Shown here piece after piece: positions 34,075-44,518 of a stretch of 64,000 bases of DNA. Location: the NCBI GenBank assembly GCA_001972305.1, contig BDDD01002659.1, forward strand, positions 124,001 to 188,000, in the 5' to 3' direction. A model generated the notes under the pieces. The model was not told where the DNA came from, made no database searches, and was given only the letters and a program-made list of their open reading frames with translations. Numbering within the stretch: position 1 is the stretch's first letter; every line of letters starts with the position of its first letter. This DNA is from Cephalotus follicularis. Lineage: Eukaryota > Streptophyta > Magnoliopsida > Oxalidales > Cephalotaceae. The position numbers were made by a program, and so were the translations under genes.

Positions 34075-36048
34075 TCAGGTTGATGAAGCTTTAAATTCCT
34101 CTAAGGAGGCCTCCATCAATGAACGGAATTCGTCCAAAGACTTGAATTCCTCAAGACCCTTGTCCACTGCTTTCTGCACCCGAGCTTTATCCCTACTCTG
34201 GTAACCCTCGAATTTCTCCTTCAGTGCATGGTACATGTCACCGACGTGTGCAAGGTCTTTCTCCACTGCCTTCTTCTCTACCCTCTCCTTCTCCGAGGCC
34301 TCAACGACCTGCTTCTTCCCCTCTGTGATGGAATCCTGGGCCTTGAGCACCTCCTCTAACTGAGTTTTGGCTGAGTCAGCGGTCTCCTTGAGCTCTGTCA
34401 TCTCTTCCCTCAGTTGGTCGTTCTTCTCCAGAATGGCATTAAAGTTTTTCACCATCAGTTGGGCATCATTTAGAGCCTGCCCGAGAAAGACGGGTGTTAG
34501 AGGAAAAGAGAAGAATATGCTCAAAAAGAGAAAGAAGAGATCACATACCCTAATATTGCTCTGAATGCAATGATTTATCAACATCTAATGGCTCCAGCCC
34601 TTCCTAGCATTGAGCTCGGACGGAAGGATGAATAGTCGGCTGAGTTCCAGGGGAACCCCAGGAGTGTTCAAGTTCAAGCCCGAGCTACCCAAAGCCTCCA
34701 GCTCGTCTACCATCTTGTCGATGTTGCGAGGATGGCTCAACTGAATCCGATCTCGAGAGCTTGTGGCGGGTGTAGCGTTTTGTCATTCGAGAGAAGAGCT
34801 CTCTGCCTCTTTCCCGGAGGAGTGGGAAGAACAGTGGGGGGATGTTCCACCATAGGCTGCTTGCCTATGTTGGGCTTCTTCTTAGCAGCCGTAGCGATGG
34901 AAGACCCCCCCCCCCTCGGCCCCAGTGGTTTTCTCTCTCTGCTTTGCTCCCTCGGTAGCAACCTACTTCCTCTTCTCCTTGCTAACCCTCCGGATGTCGT
35001 TCACATTGCGACGAGGACTCATTGCTGCAGAGAACCACAGAATCAAAAGCACAGCAAAAAACAGTAAAGGAATAAAAGAAATACAGAAGTTAAAAGTGGA
35101 AGAGACAAAGGCTTTATACAGCTTTCTTCCTCGGTCACGGGCCGAGCCTCGGGTTCATCTCGGATGTTATTATCCTTCTCTCTCTCTATTCTGACCGGAA
35201 TCCCTTCCTCATTATCCAACCGGAATCTCTAGCCCGAAGACATACTTAGCCTAACCTGGAGAAGGCGATCCTCCCAAACGGTATGGTTCACCCCCTCTGA
35301 CTCCAGAACGGAGAGTCTGGCCAGGTCGGCCCTCTCGGTCATAGACAATTTTGACCTCTTATTGAGGCGTTGGATGTCCAATGTGTCCGACCATGGGCAG
35401 GGGGTAAACCCAGGGAGAGTCCAGACTAGGAAGTACCTTCTTCTCCAACCCTTGACGGACTTCGTGGACTCCACCAGTAGCTTCTTAGTTAGTCCAAGAC
35501 GGGACTTGAAGTAGTACCCACATTTGCTAGGGGAGACGGCCAGAATGTGGAACTCTTTGAAGAGCTATACTATAGCAACCACCTCGGACTCTAGACACTT
35601 CACCAAAAACCCAATGATGAAAGCCCATGATTGCGGCTGAAACAGTGAAGGGTGGATTTTGAAATGCCTTAGGACAACAATGGCAAAAGACAGAATTAGG
35701 AGTCTCAGGCCATGCTCCAGAGCATCTACAAACACTAGGAAGAGGCCAGGTTTGCTTTTAGTTACTTCCTTGGGATCATTGGGAATCGAATAAATCAAGC
35801 TCCCCAGGAAGCCATATTTTTCGTCCAGTTCCTTCATTTTATCGGGGCGGAGCACACTTTTGTCAAAGTGAGTCCTGAAAATTTTGACCCCCCGTCTCGA
35901 CGGAACAGACATCGAGGGCACCCACAGCCGTAACTTCCATATCCTCCTCAGTATTGAGAGGACGCTCAGCAAAAGTCACTTCTCCTACTAGGCGGCTGGC
36001 CACATCTGGATCGTTATCTTGTCTAGAAGTCTGCTTGGTCCTAGCCAT
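34075..36048 (-). pseudogene. G1 antisense ORF (aORF, Transposase_28-like)
   Basis: This is transcribed opposite to gag-pol. It starts at ATG 36046-36048 with MARTKQTSRQDND. The conserved block (KYGFLGSLIYSIP...GLFLVFVDALEHGLRL...LHPSLFQPQSWAFIIGFLVK-type, in a shifted frame at 35565-35972) aligns with the G2 protein and resembles the plant Transposase_28 family, a misnamed domain common in gypsy elements. A C-terminal coiled coil rich in Glu and Lys lies at 34075-34480. It is joined by a probable intron whose acceptor, TTTCTCGGGCAG, matches the intron seen in G2. Frameshifts make it defective. The biological role of these ORFs is unknown. Confidence 0.82.
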
Positions 36049-36569
36049 TTGAAATCTCTAGAGAGAGAGAGAAGATAAAAAAAATCCAGAAAAACCCTAG
36101 GAACAACCGAATAATTTCTAAAAAGTGACCTAAGCCAGAAAATAGCCTTACCAGAGATTTTTACGATGAAGACTTAGAAGAAGATTGGATAGTAATATGG
36201 GAATGTTGAAAAGCTAGAAGGAGCAAAAACTTTGGAGATTCAAGGAAGCGTAAAGAAACTTCTCTGATAAGGTAGCGCCTTTTTAAAGGGCTAGGGATTA
36301 CTTTTAGACCGTTAGATCTTGGAGGGCTTAAACGGTTGAGATCATCATGTCAAGTCAGGTGTGAGAAACGAAGAGGTAACACGCGGCAAGTGAAAAGACA
36401 TAAGCGTTACGGACCCTTGCTCTGTCGCCTTAAACTTAATGATGAAGGTGGGATAAACAATGGAAGCCCAATAGCCTAAAACAGGCAAAATGAACATAAT
36501 AAAGCCCTACTCAGAATCAAGCCAGACCACAAATGGTCTTCCTCTTCTGCCAAGCCAAGAAAAAGAAGA

Positions 36570-36582
36570 CCAGGGGGGCATA
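36570..36582 (+). promoter_or_regulatory. G1 polypurine tract
   Basis: CCAGGGGGGCATA lies directly before the 3' LTR. The same sequence, inverted, borders the 3' LTR of G2 at 43944-43956, which shows how close the two elements are. Confidence 0.88.
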
Positions 36583-37078
36583 TGATATGGGAAAAATCTC
36601 ACACTAAAAATACCACCACGTGTCCTCAAGAAAACAAGACAAGTGTCCTCCAAAGCTACAGACACGTGGTCGGGTTTTTACAATCTGAAGAGATAACGCA
36701 AAATAACGCTCCGACGTAAGATCAGGGAAATGGCGAGATACTCGGCATTTCCTTAGGGGTACAATAATCATCTCCACAAGTCAAAAGAGGCAGTTACAAC
36801 AAGCTTTACTATAAATGCAAAAATCGAATACATTGCAGAGTCCCGCCATTTTCATACTCTAAAGCACCTTATTGCCTTCTTTGTACACTGCCTGACTTAA
36901 GTATCGGAGAGTCTCCGGGAGTGAAACCTCCTGGTTCTTTGATTAATTTGTTATTTGTGTGCATGGAAGACGATCAAACACCATTAAAACATTCATTCTT
37001 GGAGCATCCACAGCGTTTGCTCTACAAATCAAAGCCCTACACGTGGGGTACTTTGAGGAGTTGATTTTGACATCAACA
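36583..37078 (+). repeat. G1 3' LTR
   Basis: 496 bp, TGATATGGG...CATCAACA, followed by the AAGTT TSD. It carries the TATAAAT box in the same position as the 5' LTR. Confidence 0.95.
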
Positions 37079-37083
37079 AAGTT

Positions 37084-38682
37084 AATATTTTAACATCATG
37101 GAACTTCGTTAATAATTCTTAGTTGGTGTTGATGCAAGAATTTGGCACAACAATAAATTTATAAATCACCCCACGTTTGGACATCCTTTTAGGTTGCAAA
37201 GGGTCTTGAGTCCTGAACATGAGATAAAGAGTAACGGTTAGAAAGCAGCCAAAAGTATTTTTCCCAGACTGTTCTCCAACAATCAAGTCAATCGTCTTAA
37301 AAGGTACGACATAGTCTGAGGTTGGAGTTTCCAAAGAGAAGCGTTCCCAAAGTTTAGAGTGAGAGAGTCTGATGATGAGTCTAATCAATGTCCTTGATAT
37401 GACAAGTGAGAGATATTTATATACAATGAGAGATTGTTGCAATGACCTTAATGCTAATGCCATGTGTTCTTTCTCTAGAGTCTGAATAATAACTTCCTTT
37501 AAGGTTTATCCATAACCCTCTAGAAGATGTCATGTGTATCGCAGGCATCATCAATGTCGTATAGTCTAAGGGATACCGAGTAGCACCTTTATAAAGTCAG
37601 AGTTCTTTCTGGTATTTCAGGTCACCATTCACCGGTATGCGTACTGGGTAAGCTTCCCGAGGTGGGTTGACCTACTCCAGATGCCGAGATTCACTCCCGT
37701 TTTCTCCTGATTAAGATGGAATTTAATCCGTATTAGTTGGTAGAATTTGAAGTTAAAAGTTTTGGATTTATGTCTTAAGCACTGAGACATGCACCTTGTC
37801 TGAATTTGAACTAATATTCGTCTTTAGGAGCCAACTTCCATAATCATGTGACCCCACAAAAAAAAAAATACCCACTTGTGTTTATTTTTTGGTTCCCTCT
37901 ACATGGGTGAAACTGAGAACTTGACATTATTTTTCTTTCTTCTACTAATTTCTTGATAAACTTGTGTTGTGCCATTCATTAGTTTGGATAGAATCCTACG
38001 GACTAGTAAAAACAAAATTAGTGCAAATGGAGAAGGCATCAATAATGCTAAAAAAAAGATTTAAAAAGGTTGTCTACTTGTTTATATGAATGAATTGTAA
38101 GCCTCTAATTTGCAAGAAATCTTGTTTCCTTTTTTATAAGTTCCAATGAGTAAAATTTTAGGTTTGCTCTTGCATTTTAAAGAACAAAAAAACAGCTAAA
38201 AAATTAGAATTAAGATCTTCCTCAATGTAATTTGAAGGCTTAAATATTAGGTAAGTAGCTGAACTTAACAATTTTTTTCACTTATCTGCTTGAATTTTAT
38301 TTTTTGTCACCCATGTACCTAAACTTGGTAATTTTGGTCACTTACTTACCTGAATTTTATTTTTAGTCACTTGGATACTTCAACTTTACTTTTATAACTA
38401 GTTAAGTACCTAACATTAGTTTAGGTTAGCCGTTAAATACATGCGCACCTGGATTCGTTTATTGTTATGATTTTTTCTGTAAAAAATGAGTTGTGCAGTT
38501 TTTGTGGTTAAAAGATATAATTATATATTAAGTTTGATTTTGGGTATTAAGGGTTTTGGTATACATGATTTTCTTTTAATAAAGTAGATTTTTGATTATG
38601 TTTTATCAACATGTATTTAACAGTAGACTAACCTAAATTAATGTTAAGTATCTAACTATTTACAAAAGTTAAGTTGATGTCA
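37084..38682. other. Intergenic region and left arm of an inverted-repeat element
   Basis: Nothing at 37084-38240 is recognisable. The minus-strand frame at 37119-37463 has no familiar motif, though a TATATAAATA sequence on that strand near 37415 could mark an old LTR. From about 38255 there are two copies of a TGAATTTTATTTTTNGTCAC block. These pair with CAAAAATAAAATTGAGG to the right of C2 near 41617, so C2 sits inside an older foldback or inverted-repeat element. Confidence 0.5.
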
Positions 38683-39730
38683 TTAAGAGTTGAGTTTGTG
38701 TCTTGTATACCATTTACTGGGCTTTAATGTTGTCGGGTCAGGTTGGGTTCAATACATATAATCCTAAGTAGTTTAGGATTAAGGTTCATGTTTCTCTATA
38801 TATATGTCTCTATATGTGATTGTAAACCTGTATTAGTGGTGATAGAGATAGGTGTTTAAGAGGCTGTGAAACAAATAATACCTAGAAACAGGAATCTCTG
38901 GGAGCTGAGAGTATTGTGGTAGATCTAATTCTTGACCGACAAATAATAGAAAATCTCCCTAGGTGGGTTCTCCCTAGACGTAGGTCAATTTGAACCTAAC
39001 CACGTATATCTGTGTGTTCTTGTTTGTGATTTATTTATTATTGTTCGTGTGTGTTTTTGGGTACACGAAAATCGAAAAAAGAAAAGTTTCAAATGGGAGA
39101 ATAGCAATAGAAAAAAAGAGAGGGTGACATCATGGCCGGATTGCTGACATTAGCAGTTTTGTCTTTACAGTTATCCACCGTTTTTAGAGGTTGTAGTCAT
39201 CATTGGAGGATACCACGGTGATAAGGAAGCTCTGACTGGTGCAACCGTGCCATCGTCTTTGTATGTCATCGATGGTAAAGTGAGCACGCACCGCCAGAGA
39301 AAACCGATTACTAGAGGCTTAGCAGAACCAATACTACCAGAGTGATCACCGGATGCCATAGATTCCATTGCCGCTTGTCCGGTCATTAGACGTCACAGGA
39401 GTAGAGTACATGCACCTCTTGCGCCGGTGAGCACGCGTGGGCATCATCTGTCGTGTAGGGAGATAGAGAAAACGAAAAAAAATCTTTTTTGAACGGTTGC
39501 GATTGCTTGGTTTTTTAGATCACGATCTTTTGGGTTATCGGAGTCGGATTTGGGTGGTTCAAGAGTCAAGTTTAAGGTTTCTGAATGTTTCGAATGCAGT
39601 GAACGAGTCATATTAGCGAGATTCGACTCGAATTGTGTGATTTTTGCTGGTTAGTGTGATTTGGGCTCGGTTTGGGTGATCAAGGATAATTCGAAATTGG
39701 AATTGAGGTTGATCAGGAAAATATGAGTAG

Positions 39731-40478
39731 ATGGCAAGGACTGAGGGAAGGGCTGGAGCACAACAGATAGCAGGGAATGCTATGAGTTTCCCCGTGACAC
39801 CATTCAATGGCCATAATGACTTCAGGTTGTGGTAACAACTGGTGAAAAATATATTGATGCGAGAAAGACTGATTAAAGCTCTCAAGAGGCCGACAGAGAA
39901 GCCGAAGAAGTTGATTGATGAGGCATGACAGGATATGCGGGATTTGGAATGTAGTGTCATTTAGTTATATATTGCTGATAACACATTGTGGGAGGTCATT
40001 AGTCTAACTGATCTGTTAGATGTTTGGGAGAAATTGGATAGCATATACAGGTCCAGGTCGCTACAAAATGGGTTGTTCTTGAGGAAGAAATTATATGACC
40101 TTGTTTAACAAGATACTGACAGAGCTGGCATCTTTAGAGATTGAGAATGAGGATTAGTCACTTCTTTTGTTAGCATCACTGCCCACATCATATGATCACA
40201 TAGTCACCACACTATTGTTTGGAAAGGATACTCTTTCTTTGGATGAGGTTGTTGCTTTTTTATTGATGAATGAGACAATGAAGAAGTGCAATAACAAGGT
40301 GCCATCAGGAGTGGGTAGCACCTTGGTTACAACTAGTGGTGGTCGAAAGGGTAGATTAGAGGATCGAGATGATGAGTCTAACAGAGTCAGAATGCGCTCA
40401 AAGTCAAAGATTCGCAACATAAACATAAAGTATTTTGTGTGCGATGAAGAAGAACGGGTAAATAAAGATTGCCCGTAG
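39731..40478 (+). pseudogene. C2 gag
   Basis: From ATG 39731 (MARTEGRAGAQQ), through LRKKLYDL near 40082, to SLPTSYDHIVTTLLFGKDTLSLDEVVAFLL at 40176 onward. This is the UBN2 gag domain of copia elements. The zinc knuckle near 40430 reads YFVCDEEERVNKDC, so the first Cys and the His are lost. Several stops interrupt the first half. Confidence 0.85.
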
Positions 40479-40584
40479 TTCAAGAATTTCCTAAAATGGA
40501 TAGGAAAATCATTAGAGGCTGCAATTATTGAGGCATCATCAGATGATGACTTATATATTTCTACATCTTTAGGTATAGTAAGTT

Positions 40585-40991
40585 CATATTGGATTCTTGA
40601 TTCTGGTTGTGCGTTTCACATGTGTGCAATCAGGGAACAATTCAGCACGTATCAAGCTTGCGATAGTGGTACGATCAAGATGGCAAATAATGCAGAGTGC
40701 AAGGTTACCGTCATTGGATCGGTACGGATTCACATGTTTGATGGAATCGTAAGAACTTTGGCTTATGTTCGACACGTGTCAGGTCTGAAGAAGAATCTGA
40801 TTTCACTACGTACTTTGGATTCAAGAGGGTGCAAGGTTATTATTGAAGGTGGAGGCATGAGAGTCACCAAATGGGCATTGGTGATACTGCATGGAAGGAT
40901 AATTGGAAAGTTGTACAGACTTGTAGGGACTTTTTGGATATGTGGAGGTTTTGTTACATCCGAAGCGAGTGCTACAATTGAGAGACGATGA
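40585..40991 (+). pseudogene. C2 protease
   Basis: WILDSGCAFHM contains the retropepsin DSG active site near 40590, followed by the copia protease tail (VRHVSGLKKNLISLRTLDSRGCKV). The frame stops at 40991, before any integrase domain, where other elements continue with GAG-pre-integrase. Confidence 0.85.
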
Positions 40992-41612
40992 TATGAGATG
41001 GTTCGTCCAGAGGTCAAATGTAGATCGAAGAAGAAACGAGCAACGTTTGCTTCTAATCTTGAGTGTGACATTGTTTTCTCTGACCGTAAGGGAGAGGTAG
41101 ATATCACATCGCACACCACGACGTTGAGCTAGGACGCCCCATGCCAGGGCCGATACACCCCATGTGGGGGTGTGGGATCATAACAGTTCGGGCATGACAA
41201 ACATATATGACATCAATTGATGACAACTAGTGATGCTTTAGGATGGCTGGTCAGAAGAATTCAAGCAAATGTGGAGATTGTTGGATTTGTGTCTTGTATT
41301 TCATTTGTTGAGTTTTAATGTAGTTGGGTCAGGTTGGGTCCTATACATGTAATGCTAAGTAGTTTAATATTAAGGTTCATGTTTTCTTATATATATGTGT
41401 CTATATGTGATTGTAAACATGTTTTAGTGATGAGAGAGATATGTGTTTAGGATATTATGAAACAGACAGTACTTGGGAGGATTCTTCGTGGATGTAGGTC
41501 AATTTGGACCAAACTACGTATATCTGTGTGTTTTTATTTATTATTCTTCGTGTGTATTTTCCTCGGATCAATTCGTGCAAAAACGAGAAAGATCGGTATT
41601 CCTAACTTTAAG

Positions 41613-42144
41613 TGACCAAAAATAAAATTGAGGTATATCAATTATCAAAATTCTTAAATTCAAATGCGATCAAAAATAAAGTTTAAACATATTAATAATC
41701 AAATTTATCAAATTGAGATACTAGTGATATTTAAAAAACCAAACTCTTTGCATCGAAAAAATAACTTCGACACGGACAATGCAGTGAGCTGTTCTAAATT
41801 ATAGAGGCATCGGATCCAAAAAAAAATTAGCCCCTTCAACTTCTGTTCAATTGTACAAACTGAAAAAACCATATATGATTTTTCATTAGACCCTCTTCAG
41901 TCATGATTTTCTTTTTTCTTTTTTAATTTTGTTTTTTGCTACTATTTAGACCCTGGACAAATCAATTATATATATCCCATAGCTACATTGGACAGTGTGT
42001 AATGATGCCATGTGAGCACAATCAGATCCCAGCTTATGACTTATCTGCAAGTTATAAACAGTTAAAAGTTACATAAATAAAAATTAGATATGCTTACGAT
42101 CCAATCTCTTCATACTATAGATTATATTCAAATGAATCACGAGT
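41613..42144. other. AT-rich spacer, right arm of the inverted-repeat element
   Basis: The first ~100 bases hold the inverted match to the left arm near 38255-38390 (CAAAAATAAAATTGAGG...). The rest is AT-rich with no gene. Confidence 0.5.
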
Positions 42145-42152
42145 CTGATGTT

Positions 42153-42851
42153 TAGGGCTGTTCACGGTTTGGTTTGGGACGGTTTTTAAAAAAAAATCGA
42201 AACCGAACAGAACTATACAGTTTTTTGAAAACAAAAAACCGAAACCGAACCGAACACTTATTGAAACTATATAAACCGAACTGAGAAAATCGGTTCAGTT
42301 TGGTTCGGGATCACGGTTTTTTTTTGTTTTTATTTTTTATCATATCACAAAATTAATAAAAATATGCCACAAATAAAATTAAAAAAATTACAATTAAAAA
42401 AAACAGACTCAATTGTTATTACCACATAGCTTTCTAACAGACTTGTAACCAACTACATACCCTGCTAAATAATAAAAACACAATAACAACACAAAATAGC
42501 CTGCTAACATAATAAAAACACAAAACATCCTCTTGTAATGACTTAATTAGATAATATGATTAAATGAGTGTATACGTTTTTTTCTAATTTTGTGTTGGTG
42601 TGTGCAATAGAAGTATTGGGTAGATAATTATTCATTAGATATATAAAATTATAAAAATAATATGTATAATAAATGAGGTCCGGTTCGGTTTTACACGATT
42701 TTTCAACCTCACAAACCGAAACTGAACCAAACCGAACGGTTTTGCTATTTTTAAATCCGAAACTGAACCGTGGTCTTATAATACCGAACCGAACCGAATA
42801 CACCGGTTTAGTTCGGTCTTTCAGTTTTTTCGGATCGTTTGCACAACCCTA
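42153..42851. mobile_element. hAT-type MITE
   Basis: 699 bp with terminal inverted repeats TAGGGCTGTTCACGG (left) and CGTTTGCACAACCCTA (right; TAGGGTTGTGCAAACG inverted). The 8-bp target duplications, CTGATGTT at 42145-42152 and CTAATGTT at 42852-42859, differ at one base. An 8-bp TSD is the hAT signature. The interior is full of CCGAACCGAA and GGTTCGGTTY stretches on both sides, which give it strong self-complementarity. It encodes no transposase. Confidence 0.85.
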
Positions 42852-43089
42852 CTAATGTTTCTCTAGAAATATCTATCTGCTTTAAGCAGACTACTAAAAT
42901 TCATGCAACTTGGTTTAGATATGAAGTGAACTTTGTACATCATAACAACGAAAGATTACTCTCTTTAAAATAAAATTTTTAAAGTTTTTTCGATAAAATG
43001 GATGTTAAAGTTTGATGTTTATACGAATGTAAATTTGTATAACAGTCGAACTTGTTATACGTAAATAACATTTTATACACATTTGATAG

Positions 43090-43943
43090 TGTTGATACAG
43101 AAATCCTTCTCTCAACATTGTCCTACGTGGAGGACTTTAATTTGTTAAGAGAAACGCTCGCAACGGATGCCTGGGAGGAAGACGTCGATCTCGGACACCT
43201 GCACAAAGTGACAAACTGGTGGAAGGTCCAGGAGGTTGTTCTCTCGGGGACACTTCGACGCTCAAGTTAGACAAAGTGCAGAGATTATAAGGTTCTTTGC
43301 AATGTAAAAATGGATGACCTTTGATTTGTGTTTGATTATGGTATTTATAGGATCAGTTTGTAACTGTCTGAGCGTGAAAAACGGAGGTGATGGCTATCCC
43401 CTAAGGAAATTCCGAGGATCTCGGGATTTCCCTTATCTCCACCTGAATTATCGTCTCTTTCCTTGCTGGTAGTCATCCTTATCTTATCTTCTATATTTGG
43501 AAGATATGAATCCCTTGTAGTTAGGCTAACTCCATGGCCTCATTCCGTAAATGAGGAGGAGATCCTCTGCCACAGATCTGCCGAGGAGGCGAACTGTGAT
43601 GATGTTAATGAGACAATCAGTCCCTTTCTTCAAGGTCTACAACGTCCGTGGAATTGTGTTTGGAGTGAGTGGTCTTCTGTTATGTAGCCGAGGAGGTCCT
43701 CGGCACTGGTGCTCCAGAAAGTGTCCTCGGCCCCGACGCCGAGGAGAGCAATCTTTGCATAGCAGCTACGGGATGGGTCCTCGGCACTTATGCCGAAGAT
43801 GGATTCTCCTTATGTTACTGTCTTCTTGGATAACAAGCTTCCTCTGCTCACAGTTCACCAACTGTTGAACCACTTGGACACCTGGCTGTGTTTGGAGGAG
43901 GACACGTGTCGTTTTTGATTTAACCCAATTTTTCCCCATATCA
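43090..43943 (-). repeat. G2 3' LTR
   Basis: 854 bp. It has 19 bases (43517-43535) that the other LTR lacks; these contain the perfect inverted repeat AGTTAGGCTAACT at 43519-43531. Confidence 0.95.
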
Positions 43944-43956
43944 TATGCCCCCCTGG
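43944..43956 (-). promoter_or_regulatory. G2 polypurine tract
   Basis: On the minus strand, CCAGGGGGGCATA adjoins the 3' LTR, identical to the tract in G1. Confidence 0.88.
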
Positions 43957-44348
43957 TCCTTCTTCTCTGACCGTGGTCAGAGGAGGAGGAGCAGAGTTGA
44001 GAGCCGTGGCTCAGGCAATACTCCACTGCAAAGCTTGCGGCTAATTTTCATCTTCTTGTGAGCGAGCCGAGGACGAAGGTGTTGCTTTGGACTATCTTTT
44101 GCACAAAATTAAATGTGCCTTGGCAGAGGATCGAAGCCTGCCCCCTTGTCTTCTCCTATCCCATCTAACGGACCTCGTGCCATGAGCCCAAATCATTGCA
44201 ATTAAGTAGCGTATTAAGCACACCTCACACTTGGCACAAGCAGAGCGTTTCCCGCCTCTGTCTTTTCGTTTCCCGCGCTTAGTATGTCGGTTGGCTTCTC
44301 AACCGTTAGATCTGTAGTGGATGGAGGGCCAGGATCCGAGTTCTGGCC

Positions 44349-44356
44349 TATAAATA
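44349..44356 (+). promoter_or_regulatory. TATA box of the G2 antisense gene
   Basis: TATAAATA in the context GGCCTATAAATAGAAC lies ~210 bases upstream of the antisense coding start and outside the LTR. Its orientation is opposite to the retroelement. The matching spot in G1 reads TTTAAAAAGG on the minus strand. Confidence 0.65.
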
Positions 44357-44518
44357 GAACCCTAATAAGTTGAGCAAACCTTTTACGCCTCCTAATCTCT
44401 TGCCAAAACCCTTGAGTTTTTGAGATCTCCAGTGCTTCAATCTCGAATCTTCATCTTCCAACCATCTTTCATTCGAGCTTCTGGGTAAGTTGACAGTCCT
44501 TTTGCTGTTCTAAATTGA

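Larger units (their letters stand above)
13885..37078 (+). mobile_element. G1: Tat-lineage Ty3/gypsy retrotransposon, nested host
   Basis: The 5' LTR is at 13885-14381 and the 3' LTR at 36583-37078, flanked by AAGTT at 13880-13884 and 37079-37083. The LTRs begin TGATATGGG and end CATCAACA. Without the 12.4-kb copia insertion (C1) the element is about 10.8 kb, matching G2. Domain order is gag, protease, RT, RNase H, a second RNase H, integrase, then a subrepeat block and an antisense ORF before the polypurine tract. The second RNase H and the antisense ORF are hallmarks of the Tat lineage. Stops and frameshifts are spread over all domains, and the two LTRs differ at many positions, so it is old and dead. 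Confidence 0.95.
38688..41607 (+). mobile_element. C2: decayed gag/protease-only copia element
   Basis: The left LTR starts at 38688 (AGTTGAGTTTGTG, first T lost) and runs to about 39090. The right LTR at 41279-41607 starts TGTTGGATTTGTGTC and ends TTCCTAACT. TTAAG at 38683-38687 and 41608-41612 is the TSD, and joining across it gives continuous flanking DNA. GCAAATGTGGAGAT before 41279 is the copia polypurine tract. Integrase, RT and RNase H are absent: the coding part goes from gag and protease to ~250 bases of unrelated sequence and then the LTR. The LTRs also differ by a large indel. Confidence 0.85.
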
